Part shown: in pieces, positions 63,804-64,000 of the stretch
Layout of the letters: each line of letters opens with the position of its first letter
How positions within the stretch are numbered: position 1 is the first letter of the stretch
Origin: Aquimarina megaterium XH134
GTDB taxonomy: Bacteria; Bacteroidota; Bacteroidia; Flavobacteriales; Flavobacteriaceae
Direction: 5' to 3'
DNA: 64,000 bases
NCBI RefSeq assembly: GCF_000520975.1
Contig: NZ_JACB01000050.1
Location: 1 to 64,000, forward strand
Notes under the pieces: generated by a model
Told to the model about the DNA's origin: nothing
Seen by the model: only the letters and a program-made list of their open reading frames with translations
Database searches by the model: none
Made by a program: the position numbers and the translations under genes

Positions 63804-64000
63804 ATGAAAGTAAAACTATTTTTAATTTTCGTTTTTGTAAGTCATTTTTTTTATGCTCAGGTCGATAGGAATTCTATATTAGGATTGCCTAATGTTACTA
63901 CTGTTCAAATGAATGGTATTGCAACTCCTAATGAAGGGTCGATAGTGTATAACACTACAGATGATAAGATATATTACTGGGATGGAACAAGATGGGTTGC
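63804..64000 (+). CDS. Secreted protein, partial (cut by the right edge)
   Basis: Sixty-five codons from ATG 63804, open to the window end. MKVKLFLIFVFVSHFFYAQ is a signal peptide. The following SILGLPNVTTVQMNGIATPN and GSIVYNTTDDKIYYWDGTRW match the opening of Flavobacteriia surface proteins whose first module is a short tail-fibre-like repeat (GxLxYNTTxxxxYxWxGxxW); related in style to the protein at 5428. The remainder is outside the window. Confidence 0.75.
   Translation, partial: MKVKLFLIFVFVSHFFYAQVDRNSILGLPNVTTVQMNGIATPNEGSIVYNTTDDKIYYWDGTRWV

Overview
The window is chromosomal DNA of a low-GC, AT-rich member of the Bacteroidota, almost certainly the family Flavobacteriaceae. The evidence is two SusC/SusD pairs, a TonB receptor with a DUF4249 lipoprotein, a type IX secretion (T9SS) substrate, a DUF5606 protein, start codons without a strong Shine-Dalgarno sequence, and promoter -7 boxes of the form TAnnTTTG (for example TACTTTTG ahead of three genes). 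A genus such as Aquimarina would fit, but this cannot be settled from the window. I saw no tRNA, rRNA, CRISPR array, insertion sequence or prophage.

Layout. 1-4000 (-): a large secreted T9SS-type protein running off the left edge, behind a two-gene ABC exporter. 4210-7598: a conserved protein with a possible divergent kinase-like fold, a VGIGTTTP-repeat surface protein and a lipoprotein of unknown function. 7737-7848: an extragenic nested palindrome. 7883-13412 (-): TauE exporter, NdpA, a pRiA4b ORF-3-like protein, heme A synthase, CCA-adding enzyme and threonylcarbamoyl-AMP synthase. 13621: a second orphan lipoprotein. 14742-19212: methyltransferases, glycosyltransferases and an InaA-type kinase (surface glycan or LPS core). 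19229-24303 (-): a LytTR/LytS two-component pair and a TonB receptor/DUF4249 pair, which split the glycan genes from a GT2 and a GT9 transferase at 24437-26303. 26380-38087: housekeeping genes (dapD, ruvX, def, DUF5606, pyrG, yidC, mnmA, mazG) plus a flavin oxidoreductase and an MGT-type glycosyltransferase.

38493-51633 is the most distinctive region: two paralogous cassettes in tandem, each with a membrane-embedded AraC-type regulator, a SusC and a SusD, and no degradative enzyme. They share related 5' leaders, a common 10-bp element exactly 150 bp before both susC start codons, and look-alike terminators. 51980-61888 (-): a DUF349 protein, aroE, two tandem DUF368 proteins (a family linked to undecaprenyl-phosphate recycling), a TPR protein, a class III aminotransferase and an OstA/LptA-like protein. 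62354-64000 (+): a PorE-like TPR/beta-propeller protein lacking the usual OmpA anchor, and the start of another secreted protein cut by the right edge.

Much of the content concerns the cell envelope: LPS assembly and transport (GTs, InaA kinase, OstA), lipid-carrier recycling (DUF368), membrane protein insertion (YidC) and TonB-driven uptake. I found no single unmistakable new system. The best leads are the duplicated regulator-susC-susD cassette with its candidate cis element, an 11-bp inverted repeat directly ahead of the TonB receptor next to a LytTR system, a GT2 gene with no canonical start codon, and the kinase-like protein at 4210.
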